From Novosphingobium sp. UBA1948 (GTDB lineage: Bacteria; Pseudomonadota; Alphaproteobacteria; Sphingomonadales; Sphingomonadaceae): DNA of 32,430 nt. Shown in pieces: positions 24,442-31,483 of this stretch. The notes under the pieces are model-generated. The model did no database searches and was not told the origin of the DNA. It worked only from the letters and a program-made list of their open reading frames with translations. Numbering within the stretch: the first letter of the stretch is position 1; each line of letters begins with the position of its first letter. The translations under genes were made by a program, and so were the position numbers. Location: the NCBI GenBank assembly GCA_002336765.1, contig DDES01000211.1, positions 3,665-36,094 on the forward strand, in the 5' to 3' direction.

Positions 24442-24480
24442 TGCTGTGCCAGCGTCATCGATACTGGCACAGCAATGCGG
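24436..24480. repeat. Perfect 17-base inverted repeat
   Basis: CCGCATTGCTGTGCCAG and its exact complement CTGGCACAGCAATGCGG are separated by 11 bases. The element sits between divergent genes, 33 bases before the plus-strand ATG at 24513 and over the first ATG of the minus-strand gene. It could be an operator for a dimeric regulator, a transcript-end hairpin or a REP-like mobile palindrome. There is no T-run after it on either strand. Confidence 0.7.
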
Positions 24481-24512
24481 ACCTTCATACTTCCACGGGA
24501 GCGATCCACCCC

Positions 24513-25256
24513 ATGACCAAGACCGCCATCGCCCTGCCGCTCTGCCTCATGGCAGCACTTCACGCCCCGGTGGCCAAGGCCGGAGATCTGCCCGCCCAAC
24601 GCGATATTCCAGCCGATCTGAGCACCGTTATCTGCCCCGATGCCGACAGCGCGCGTGTGATGCTGACGGACTATTTCGCTCTCGACACAAGGGGTATATT
24701 CGACACCAGCCGCTTCTTCGACGGCCTGAAGGCGACACGCTGCGAACAGGCTTCGGGGCCGTTGATGATCCGCGAGGCTTTGGCCCGCAAACAGCTTCGG
24801 CAGCGCGAAGACGGGCACTATCTGGCCTATCGCGCCCAGCGGCCCGACGGCAGCAGCGTGTTCGGCATTGTCGATGAAACGCTCAACGACCGCTTTCCCC
24901 GCACGGCGCAGGCGCAATGGCTGGCGCTGCATGCGCCCAGCGGGCGGCTGATCAACCATAACGGCGGTGGCAAGCTCTATCTCTGCCGCAGCCCCGAAGC
25001 TGCTGCGGGTGCCATCCGCGCGATCCCGAAGCTGCGCGAGTCCGGTGTAGCCAATCCACACCAGTTCCGCGCCCGCGACAGAGCCTTTGCCGAGGCCGGT
25101 TGCATAATGGCGCGTGGTGAATTTCGCATCACAGCGGTGGGACGCGCGATCTTCGTGAGCACCGGTTATGAAACCGGCGAGGAATGGACCGCGCTGGAAG
25201 GTCTGGACGCACAAGGCCGCAAGGTGGGCCTGATTTTCGACGCCTGGGTGATGTAA
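24513..25256 (+). CDS. Hypothetical exported protein
   Basis: A 247-residue protein with a signal peptide (TAIALPLCLMAALHAPVAKA, cut before GDLPAQ). The start is ATG 24513 with ACGGGAG upstream. The mature part contains VICPDADSARVMLTDYFALD, GLKATRCEQASGPLMIREAL, a YLCRSPEAAAGAIRAI block and a C-terminal ITAVGRAIFVSTGYETGEEW. Four mature cysteines could form disulfides. I recognise no catalytic motif and no family. The 17-base inverted repeat lies just upstream and may control it. Confidence 0.7.
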   Translation: MTKTAIALPLCLMAALHAPVAKAGDLPAQRDIPADLSTVICPDADSARVMLTDYFALDTRGIFDTSRFFDGLKATRCEQASGPLMIREALARKQLRQREDGHYLAYRAQRPDGSSVFGIVDETLNDRFPRTAQAQWLALHAPSGRLINHNGGGKLYLCRSPEAAAGAIRAIPKLRESGVANPHQFRARDRAFAEAGCIMARGEFRITAVGRAIFVSTGYETGEEWTALEGLDAQGRKVGLIFDAWVM

Positions 25257-25326
25257 TCGCGCGACCGGCGTCCATCACGCCCTGTGCCCCCCGCCAGACT
25301 GTTCGCCGGTCCGACCCCCAACAATA

Positions 25327-25359
25327 ATCGGGAGACCCGCCGAACACGAGCCTCCCGAT
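25327..25359 (-). terminator. Possible terminator between convergent genes
   Basis: ATCGGGAG and CTCCCGAT form an eight-base stem with a 17-base loop. Read on the minus strand it is followed by TATTGTT, giving a weak T-rich tail for the outer-membrane protein gene. A second seven-base repeat (AGCAAGG/CCTTGCT, 25367-25398) overlaps that gene's stop. Confidence 0.45.
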
Positions 25360-25396
25360 CACGTCGAGCAAGGTTTGAAAAGTGGGGGGTCCCTTG

Positions 25397-26110
25397 CTAA
25401 AAAGCGAAGCGCAGGCCTGCGGTCACCGTCTGGGGCCTGATCCGCATCAGCTTGATGTCGCCCGATTGCGTGTTGAAACGCAGCGAATCCGTCACCAGAA
25501 TATCATAGCCAAGCCAGAGACTGGCCCGCCCCAGAAAGTCCGGCTGATAGCCGACACCGGCGCCGAAATGGGTCACCGCGCTGACATTCTTGGATTTTCG
25601 GTCGGTAAGCTTGAGCGTTGGCGCATTCTTGATTTCGGCGCAGGCAAACCCGACCCCCGCCGTCACATAGGGAACGATGCCACTGCCCACCGGCTTTTCA
25701 TAACGGGCGCTCGCCATCACGCCGTCCACCCTGACCCGGCCATCCGTCGCGGCAACGGCGCTGCCAAGGGTAACACGATCGAGCGAGAGATTGCGGTTGT
25801 AGAACCCGAGTTCAAACCCCCAGGCCGAGTCCTCGCTCTGCAATTCCTTCGGCTTCCATCCGAGCGTGAGGGCTGCGGGCACAATCGAGCCATCATGATC
25901 AAGACGTCCGGTTTGGGCCCCCTCGATCCGGCTATGCGTTTCCGGCATGAAACCGAGATCGAATTGCACATAAAACGAGCGCTGCTTCTGCGACGATGAC
26001 GCCCCACCCTCTTCGGCATGAAGCGAAGAAGAAAATAGAGACGCGGCAATAGTGAAAAATATTGGATATGATGATTTTCTTTTAATTTTAAATGAATGTT
26101 CATTTTTCAT
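25397..26110 (-). CDS. Outer-membrane beta-barrel protein
   Basis: A 237-residue protein with a signal peptide (SSYPIFFTIAASLFSSSLHA, cut before EEGG). The rest alternates hydrophobic and polar residues as in small OMP barrels: SFYVQFDLGFMPE, WGFELGFYNRNLSLDRV, VPYVTAGVGFACAEI, THFGAGVGYQPDFL and SLWLGYDILV. It ends in TAGLRFAF, a terminal Phe signature for Bam-dependent insertion. It resembles OmpA/OmpW-like porin-type barrels of eight strands; no peptidoglycan-binding domain is present. The first 25 codons and the leader are strikingly AT-rich against a GC-rich background, which may reflect transfer or selection for open mRNA structure. Confidence 0.8.
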   Translation of the reverse strand: MKNEHSFKIKRKSSYPIFFTIAASLFSSSLHAEEGGASSSQKQRSFYVQFDLGFMPETHSRIEGAQTGRLDHDGSIVPAALTLGWKPKELQSEDSAWGFELGFYNRNLSLDRVTLGSAVAATDGRVRVDGVMASARYEKPVGSGIVPYVTAGVGFACAEIKNAPTLKLTDRKSKNVSAVTHFGAGVGYQPDFLGRASLWLGYDILVTDSLRFNTQSGDIKLMRIRPQTVTAGLRFAF

Positions 26111-26329
26111 ATAAAATCTTTCGCTATTTTTGAGAAGTCATCATTTCATTAATCCATCCATTCACGCTTATCCAGATGCACAAGCGCACCGGTTCATCAC
26201 ATCTCGCACGTCCTATGCCCCACGCGATGGGGAGATTTGCTCAGCGTGGTGCTGTCAGTCTATTCGCTACAAGTCTCAGCGGCGAGCGTCATTACCCTGT
26301 GGCCATGCGCTAGTTGGGCAATCCAGACT
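26111..26329. other. AT-rich leader and gene-free stretch
   Basis: The part next to 26110 is AT-rich and probably carries the promoter of the outer-membrane protein gene. No coding signature is seen up to the start of the IS6 fragment. Confidence 0.4.
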
Positions 26330-26560
26330 GCCGGGAAGTGGGAAGGTGGTTCAATGACCGGGTCGAAAATTCACATCTTCCGTTCCGGCGAAGGGGGCGG
26401 GCCATGCCGCGTTTCCGGTGCATGAAGTTGCTGCAGAAATTCGCCTCGGTGCACGCCTCCTTCCACAACCACTTCAATCTGGAACGGCATCTCGCCGACC
26501 GTCAAGCCTTCAAGCTTCGCCGCTCTGGCCGATCAAGGGCGGGTTGCGGCAAACAGACCT
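26330..26560 (+). pseudogene. IS6-family transposase relic, C-terminal half (copy 3a)
   Basis: The plus strand encodes REVGRWFNDRVENSHLPFRR, then MKLLQKFASVHASFHNHFNL and ERHLADRQAFKLRR, the conserved C-terminus of IS6-family transposases (compare NNRAENSHQPFRRRERAM and LQKFASVHASVHNHFN). A frameshift near 26520 moves the final AALADQGRVAAN into another frame. The catalytic core upstream is missing, so it is dead. It faces the N-terminal half on the other strand. Confidence 0.78.
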
Positions 26561-26593
26561 TCGCGAACACCCAACTGCGCTGGCCTGCGGCGC

Positions 26594-26848
26594 GTCAAGG
26601 TGCCACCGCCTGTGCCGGAACCCTCGCATCCGTGATACGCATTGACGTCGGATCTCGGATGCGAGCATCGGCCCGAAACGGTTCCACCAGAACCGCACCG
26701 TCACATGGCAAATGTCGATGCCCCGCTCGAACCACAGATCCTCGACATTACGCAACGAAAGCGGGAAACAGACATGCATCATGACGACGAGCCTAATGAT
26801 CTCAGGCGATGCGTTGAAATAGCGGAGCGGGTTAGCGGGGCGGCTCAT
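26594..26848 (-). pseudogene. IS6-family transposase relic, N-terminal half (copy 3b)
   Basis: The minus strand encodes about 85 residues of IS6 transposase: PLRYFNASPEIIRLVVMMH, FPLSLRNVEDLWFERGID, VRFWWNRFGPMLASEIRRQ and FRHRRWHLD, stopping just where the first catalytic Asp region (WHLDE) occurs. The remaining two-thirds is absent on this strand. It is the best preserved N-terminus of the three relics. Its start is about 30-50 bases inside a likely element end at 26877-26900. Confidence 0.8.
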
Positions 26849-26876
26849 TTTGCGTTTTTATCCGCCCCCTCACCCG

Positions 26877-26900
26877 CTCGCAATTTTGCTCTGACCACCC
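26877..26900. repeat. Probable decayed IS6 terminal sequence
   Basis: GCTCGCAATTTTGCTCTGAC is matched by CCCGCAATTTGCTCTGGCC near 14230 beside the second relic. Both lie just outside a transposase N-terminus, where the terminal inverted repeat of an IS6 element should be. Confidence 0.5.
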
Positions 26901-26912
26901 TTCCGTGAAGGT

Positions 26913-27023
26913 TCAGACCGCAGGATCATCGTCGATGGGCGAATTGAACTCGTGCCACAGGCCGTTGATGATGCCGAAACCCACCGCAAGGCCCAGTCCC
27001 AGAACCCATGAGAAATACCACAT
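26913..27023 (-). CDS. cydX: Cytochrome bd oxidase small subunit CydX
   Basis: A 36-residue single-helix membrane protein beginning MWYFSWVLGLGLAVGFGI and ending in an acidic tail (SPIDDDPAV). The MWYF.W.LG opening is the hallmark of CydX/YbgT, which binds the CydA-CydB core and stabilises the haem site. It starts 11 bases after the cydB stop on the same strand, completing a cydABX operon. It is short enough to be missed by length-limited gene calling. The IS6 relic begins directly after its stop. Confidence 0.92.
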   Translation of the reverse strand: MWYFSWVLGLGLAVGFGIINGLWHEFNSPIDDDPAV

Positions 27024-27034
27024 AGTTGTTATCC

Positions 27035-28183
27035 TTAGTAGAAGTCAGGGCTGCTACGCACATCGGCCAGCGTAATCCGGCCCGACAGCATTTTCATCAC
27101 CCAGCCGGTGTAGGCCAACACCAGCGGCAGGAAGATGATCGTGACCACCAGCATGATGAACAAGGTAAGGTGACTGGAACTGGCATTCCACACCGTCAGG
27201 CTGGAGCGCGGATCAATCGAACTGGGCAGGATGTAGGGGAACATCGAGCAACCCACCGTGGCGATCGTGCCGAGAACACCCAGCGACGAACCGGCAAAAT
27301 GCAGCCATCCGCGCCGCGCCGACATGCCCGCCATCGCCACCAGAGGCCCGACCAACCCGAGCGCGGGCGCCAACACCATCCAGCGATGCGCAGCATAATT
27401 GTCGAGCCACGCGCCAGCCGCAACCACACTGGCCGACATCAGCGGGTTGGACGGGCCAGCCGTATCGGCCACGCCTTCCAGCCGCAGGCCCATGCCGCCC
27501 TTGGCCACCATCACCCCGCCGATGGCGAAGAGCGCAATCGACAGCACTGCCGCTATCCGACCATAGGCACGGGCGCGGTCAAGCACCGGCCCCTCCTCCA
27601 GCTTGAGCGCCAGCCAACCGGCCCCATGCAGCACCAGCATCGCTACCGACAGCAGACCGGTGAGCAGGGTGAAGGGCGTGAACAGGTCTAGCAAGCTGCC
27701 CTCATAGGTCATGCGCAGATCGCTATCGAAGCGGAACGGCGCGCCCGCCAGCACATTGCCCACCGCCACGCCAAACACCAGCGCGGGCACAAAGCCACCG
27801 ACAAACAGCGCCCAGTCCCACCGGCTGCGCCATGCAGGGTCGCTGTGCTTCGAGCGGTATTTGAACGCCACAGGGCGCAGGATTAGCGAAGCCAGTACAA
27901 GGAACATCGCCAGATAGAAGCCCGAGAAGCTCACCGCATAGACGAAGGGCCATGCCGCGAAAATCGCGCCGCCGCCAAGGATGAACCACACCTGATGGCC
28001 TTCCCAGTGCGGGGCGATAGTGTTGATCGCCAGCCGCCGTTCTTCATCATCGCGGGCCACAAAAGGTAGCAGCGTGGCCACGCCCAGATCATAGCCGTCG
28101 GTCAGCGCAAAGCCGATCAACAGCACGCCCAGCAATGCCCACCAAATCAGGCGCAGGGTTTCATAGTCGAGAGGGATATGCAT
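27035..28183 (-). CDS. cydB: Cytochrome bd quinol oxidase subunit II
   Basis: A 382-residue integral membrane protein of the usual CydB length. The N-terminus carries IWWALLGVLLIGFALTDGYD and the conserved LGVATLLPFVARDDEERR and NTIAPHWEGHQVWFILGGGA, all typical of CydB. About eight to nine hydrophobic segments follow. With CydA it forms the bd-type terminal oxidase that reduces oxygen with quinol electrons without pumping protons and works at low oxygen or under stress. It starts 12 bases after the cydA stop. Confidence 0.96.
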   Translation of the reverse strand: MHIPLDYETLRLIWWALLGVLLIGFALTDGYDLGVATLLPFVARDDEERRLAINTIAPHWEGHQVWFILGGGAIFAAWPFVYAVSFSGFYLAMFLVLASLILRPVAFKYRSKHSDPAWRSRWDWALFVGGFVPALVFGVAVGNVLAGAPFRFDSDLRMTYEGSLLDLFTPFTLLTGLLSVAMLVLHGAGWLALKLEEGPVLDRARAYGRIAAVLSIALFAIGGVMVAKGGMGLRLEGVADTAGPSNPLMSASVVAAGAWLDNYAAHRWMVLAPALGLVGPLVAMAGMSARRGWLHFAGSSLGVLGTIATVGCSMFPYILPSSIDPRSSLTVWNASSSHLTLFIMLVVTIIFLPLVLAYTGWVMKMLSGRITLADVRSSPDFY

Positions 28184-28195
28184 GGATTGGCTCCC

Positions 28196-29755
28196 TTATT
28201 CTGCGGGCAGCGGGGCAAAACCCGCAGCGGCGGCCGGCTGGTGATGTTCGATCGGCCCCTTGCGGATCGAGGCGAGCATCAGGCGGATCTCGATCACCGC
28301 CAGCGTGCCATAAAGCGCGGTAAAGCCGATGATCGTCGCCCAGATCTGGCCGATCGTGAGCGAGGAGGCGCCCAGGAATGTGGGCAGCACGCCATCCACC
28401 GCCCAGGGCTGGCGGCCGATCTCGGCCAGCACCCAACCGCCTTCGATCGCCAGCCACGGCAGCGGAATCATCGCAAAGGCCAGCTTGAGGAACCACCGCT
28501 TCGAGAACTGGCAGGCCGAAGCGCAATAGAAGGCCATCGCAAAATAGGCGATGAAGGCAAAGCCCAGCCCCGCCATGAAGCGGAACAGGAAGAACATCAC
28601 CGGCACATTGGGAATGGTGTCGGCAGCGGCCTTGAGGATCTGTTGCTCGCTGGCCTGCCGGGGATCGGCGACATAGCGCTTGAGCAGCAGCGCATAGCCG
28701 ATGTCGCGCTTGTGCGCCTCGAAAGTCGCACGGGCGGCCATATTGCCGCGATCCCGCTTCAGCGTTTCTACTGCATCATAGCCAATGATCCCGCTACGGA
28801 TGCGTGCATCGGCATTGAGCACCAGCTCGTGGATGCCCTCGATCTTGCCGGTAAGGCTGCGCGTGCCAATAATGCCCATCACATAGGGCAGCTTGATCGC
28901 GTAATGGGTGGTCTTGGCCTCCACATCGGGCAAACCGATCAGCGTGATCGCGGCGGGGGCCTCCTCGGTTTCCCACATGGCCTCAATCGAGGCCAGCTTC
29001 ATCTTCTGGTTGTCGGTCAAGGCATAGCCGCTCTCGTCGCCCAGAATGACCACCGACAGCGCCGAGGCCAGCCCGAAGGCCGAAGCCACCATCATCGAGC
29101 GCCGCGCGATATTGGTGTATTTGCCCTTGAGCAGATACCAGGCCGAAACGCCCATCACAAAGGTGGCCGCGCAGACATAGCCCGCCGAAACGGTGTGGAC
29201 GAATTTGGCCTGCGCCACCGGATTGAACAGCACGGCGGCAAAATCGGTCACTTCCATCCGCATGGTTTCGGGGTTGAACGCTGCCCCCACGGGGTTCTGC
29301 ATCCAGCCATTGGCGATCAGGATCCACAGCGCCGACAGGTTCGAACCAAGCGCCACGCCAAAGGTTACCAGCAGATGCTGCACCCGGCTCAGGCGGTCCC
29401 AGCCAAAGAACATCACCCCTACCATCGTCGCTTCGAGGAAGAAGGCCATCAGGCCCTCGATGGCCAGTGGCGCACCGAAAATGTCACCCACATAATGCGC
29501 GTAATAGGCCCAATTGGTGCCGAACTCGAACTCCATCGTCAGGCCCGTGGCCACGCCCAGCACGAAATTGATGCCAAACAGCTTGCCCCAGAAGCGGGTG
29601 ATGATACGCCAGATCGGGCGCTTGGTGATGACATAGATGCTTTCCATCACCACCAGCATGAAGGACAGGCCAAGGGTGAGTGGGACGAAGAGAAAGTGAT
29701 ACATGGCTGTCAACGCAAACTGCAGCCGCGATAGCTCGATTACCGCCATATCCAT
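28196..29755 (-). CDS. cydA: Cytochrome bd quinol oxidase subunit I
   Basis: A 519-residue subunit from ATG 29755, with AAGGAAA ten bases upstream; this start gives the normal CydA length, whereas a longer reading adds a non-homologous 34-residue leader. His20 in RLQFALTAMYHFLFVPLTLG is the haem b595 ligand. The second haem ligands are expected in AKFVHTVSAGYV (His) and FFLFRFMAGLGF (Met). The quinol-binding region is of the long Q-loop, E. coli-like type (GDESGYALTDNQKMKLASIE and LPDVEAKTTHYAIKLPYV). GRQPWAVDGVLPT is intact. It is divergent from cydDC. Confidence 0.97.
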   Translation of the reverse strand: MDMAVIELSRLQFALTAMYHFLFVPLTLGLSFMLVVMESIYVITKRPIWRIITRFWGKLFGINFVLGVATGLTMEFEFGTNWAYYAHYVGDIFGAPLAIEGLMAFFLEATMVGVMFFGWDRLSRVQHLLVTFGVALGSNLSALWILIANGWMQNPVGAAFNPETMRMEVTDFAAVLFNPVAQAKFVHTVSAGYVCAATFVMGVSAWYLLKGKYTNIARRSMMVASAFGLASALSVVILGDESGYALTDNQKMKLASIEAMWETEEAPAAITLIGLPDVEAKTTHYAIKLPYVMGIIGTRSLTGKIEGIHELVLNADARIRSGIIGYDAVETLKRDRGNMAARATFEAHKRDIGYALLLKRYVADPRQASEQQILKAAADTIPNVPVMFFLFRFMAGLGFAFIAYFAMAFYCASACQFSKRWFLKLAFAMIPLPWLAIEGGWVLAEIGRQPWAVDGVLPTFLGASSLTIGQIWATIIGFTALYGTLAVIEIRLMLASIRKGPIEHHQPAAAAGFAPLPAE

Positions 29756-29872
29756 CGGACAGGTTTCCTTGGGTTGGGCGCCACGCGGGGGGCCGGCGGC
29801 GTCGCACGGGGGAAGGTGGCAGACGCGGGTCTTGATCGACTCACCTGTCAATTTCACGATTGCCTAATATGA
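29756..29872. promoter_or_regulatory. Divergent cydABX / cydDC control region
   Basis: A short shared region between divergent start codons. It turns AT-rich towards cydD (TATAAT at 29879-29884). I looked for an FNR-type TTGAT-N4-ATCAA palindrome and found only a half-site (TTGAT near 29832), so oxygen control is plausible but not shown. Confidence 0.45.
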
Positions 29873-31483
29873 ATGATTTATAATATGGTCAAGCCCGTGC
29901 CACCCCTCACTTCCCCTTTGGGCAGCCAGCCCCCGCACAACCGCCGCGCCGCTTTGGGCTGGCTGGGCGATACGCTGGGCGCAGTGCTGATGGCGGGTGG
30001 CGTCGCGATGGCGGTGGATGCAGCGGTCAGGCATCGTGCCCCGTGGGCGGCGGCGGCCCTGTTGCTGGCGAGCGGATTGTGGCGCGCGCTGATGCAGGCC
30101 TACGCGCAAATCGCGGGGCACAACGCGGCGCTGCGGCACCAGACCGGCATCAGCACCCGCCTGTGGCCCGCGTTGTTGCCCACACGCCTGCAACGTGGCG
30201 CCTTGCTGGGTGAGGATCTGCATCTGGCGGTGGATTCAGTGTTGGCGCTGGAAGGTTGGGTGGCGCGGTTTCTGCCCCTGCGCATGGCCTCGGGGCTGGC
30301 GCCGCTGCTGGTGGCGGCGGCCGTGGCACCGGCCAGTTGGGTGGCGGCTCTTATCATGCTGGCCACGCTGTTTCCCTTCATCCTCGGCATGGTGCTGGCG
30401 GGCGGCGCGGCGGCGCGGCAGGCCCAAGCGCAGCATCAGGCGCTGTCGCGCCTGTCCGGCCTGTTTGTCGACCGGCTGCGCACCCTGCCCGCGATCCTTG
30501 CCTTTGGCGCCGAAGACCGCGTCACCCGCCACCTTTCCGCCAGCGCGCAAGAGGCCGCACGGCGCACAATGGCCGTGTTGGCGGTGGCCTTCGCCTCCAG
30601 CGCGATACTGGAATTCTTCGCGGCGCTGTCGGTGGCGCTGGTGGCAGTCTATTGCGGCTTCGCGCTGCTCGGCTTGCTGCCCTTCCCCGCGCCCGAGCCC
30701 TTGACCCTGCCGCGCGCTTTCTTCGCGCTGGCGCTGGCGCCGGAATTCTACCTTGGCCTGCGCCGCCTCGCCGCCGCCTATCACGACAAACAACAGGGCG
30801 AGGCCGCAATGGCCGCGATCAGCGCTGGGGTGGAGAGCCTGCCCATCAGTCCGGCCATGATCCCCCCGCCCCGCCGATGGGAAGGGCGCGCGGTTACGCT
30901 GGCCCATCCTGACGGCCCACGCATCGGTCCGCTCGACTGGTGCTGGGAACGCGGGCTGCATGGCCTGTCGGGCGCGACGGGCGCGGGCAAATCGTCCACT
31001 CTGTTGGCGCTGGTGGGGCAGGTGCCGGTGCTCTCAGGCGCGATCCTGTGCGATGGCCAGCCCTTCACGCCTGCCGCACTCAATCCGCAGATCGGCTGGG
31101 CGGGGCAAAGTGTGGCGCTACTGCCCGGCACGCTGCGCGACAATCTGGCAATGGGTGGCGCGCAGGATACCGCGATGCTGGCCTGCCTCGATGCACTTGG
31201 CCTGGCGCCAATGCTGGCTATGCGCGGCGGGCTGGATATGGTGATCGACCATCGCGGATCAGGCCTGTCGGGCGGCGAAAGGCGGCGGATCGGACTAGCC
31301 CGCGCCTTGCTCTCCGCCCGCCCGATCCTGTTGCTCGACGAGCCGACCGCCGATCTTGACGAAGCCAGCGCCATGTCGATCCGTACCTTGCTGCGGCGCG
31401 AGGCACAGGAGCGCTTGGTGGTGGTGGCCAGCCATGATGAAGCCCTGCTCCGCGCGGCAAACAGCGTACTGGAGGTGGCATGA
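29873..31483 (+). CDS. cydD: Thiol reductant ABC exporter subunit CydD
   Basis: A 536-residue half-transporter with fused membrane and ATPase domains, somewhat shorter than the roughly 590 residues of E. coli CydD. The N-terminal half has about six hydrophobic segments. The ATPase has Walker A GATGAGKSS, signature GLSGGERRRIGLARAL, Walker B ILLLDEPTADLD and H-loop SHDE. With CydC it exports glutathione/cysteine to the periplasm, needed for assembly of cytochrome bd. The start may be ATG 29873 or ATG 29885; neither has a clear ribosome-binding site. The stop overlaps cydC as ATGA. Confidence 0.92.
   Translation: MIYNMVKPVPPLTSPLGSQPPHNRRAALGWLGDTLGAVLMAGGVAMAVDAAVRHRAPWAAAALLLASGLWRALMQAYAQIAGHNAALRHQTGISTRLWPALLPTRLQRGALLGEDLHLAVDSVLALEGWVARFLPLRMASGLAPLLVAAAVAPASWVAALIMLATLFPFILGMVLAGGAAARQAQAQHQALSRLSGLFVDRLRTLPAILAFGAEDRVTRHLSASAQEAARRTMAVLAVAFASSAILEFFAALSVALVAVYCGFALLGLLPFPAPEPLTLPRAFFALALAPEFYLGLRRLAAAYHDKQQGEAAMAAISAGVESLPISPAMIPPPRRWEGRAVTLAHPDGPRIGPLDWCWERGLHGLSGATGAGKSSTLLALVGQVPVLSGAILCDGQPFTPAALNPQIGWAGQSVALLPGTLRDNLAMGGAQDTAMLACLDALGLAPMLAMRGGLDMVIDHRGSGLSGGERRRIGLARALLSARPILLLDEPTADLDEASAMSIRTLLRREAQERLVVVASHDEALLRAANSVLEVA

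Noticed and set aside
25367..25398. AGCAAGG/CCTTGCT repeat as main terminator of the outer-membrane protein gene
   Set aside because: It overlaps the stop codon and lacks a T-run on the minus strand; the repeat at 25327-25359 is the better candidate.
28178..29734. 518-codon open frame opposite cydA
   Set aside because: His/Gln/Arg-rich antisense product; cydA on the other strand is unambiguous.
29825..29860. FNR/Anr box in the cyd control region
   Set aside because: Only one half-site (TTGAT) is present; the second half does not match at N4 spacing.
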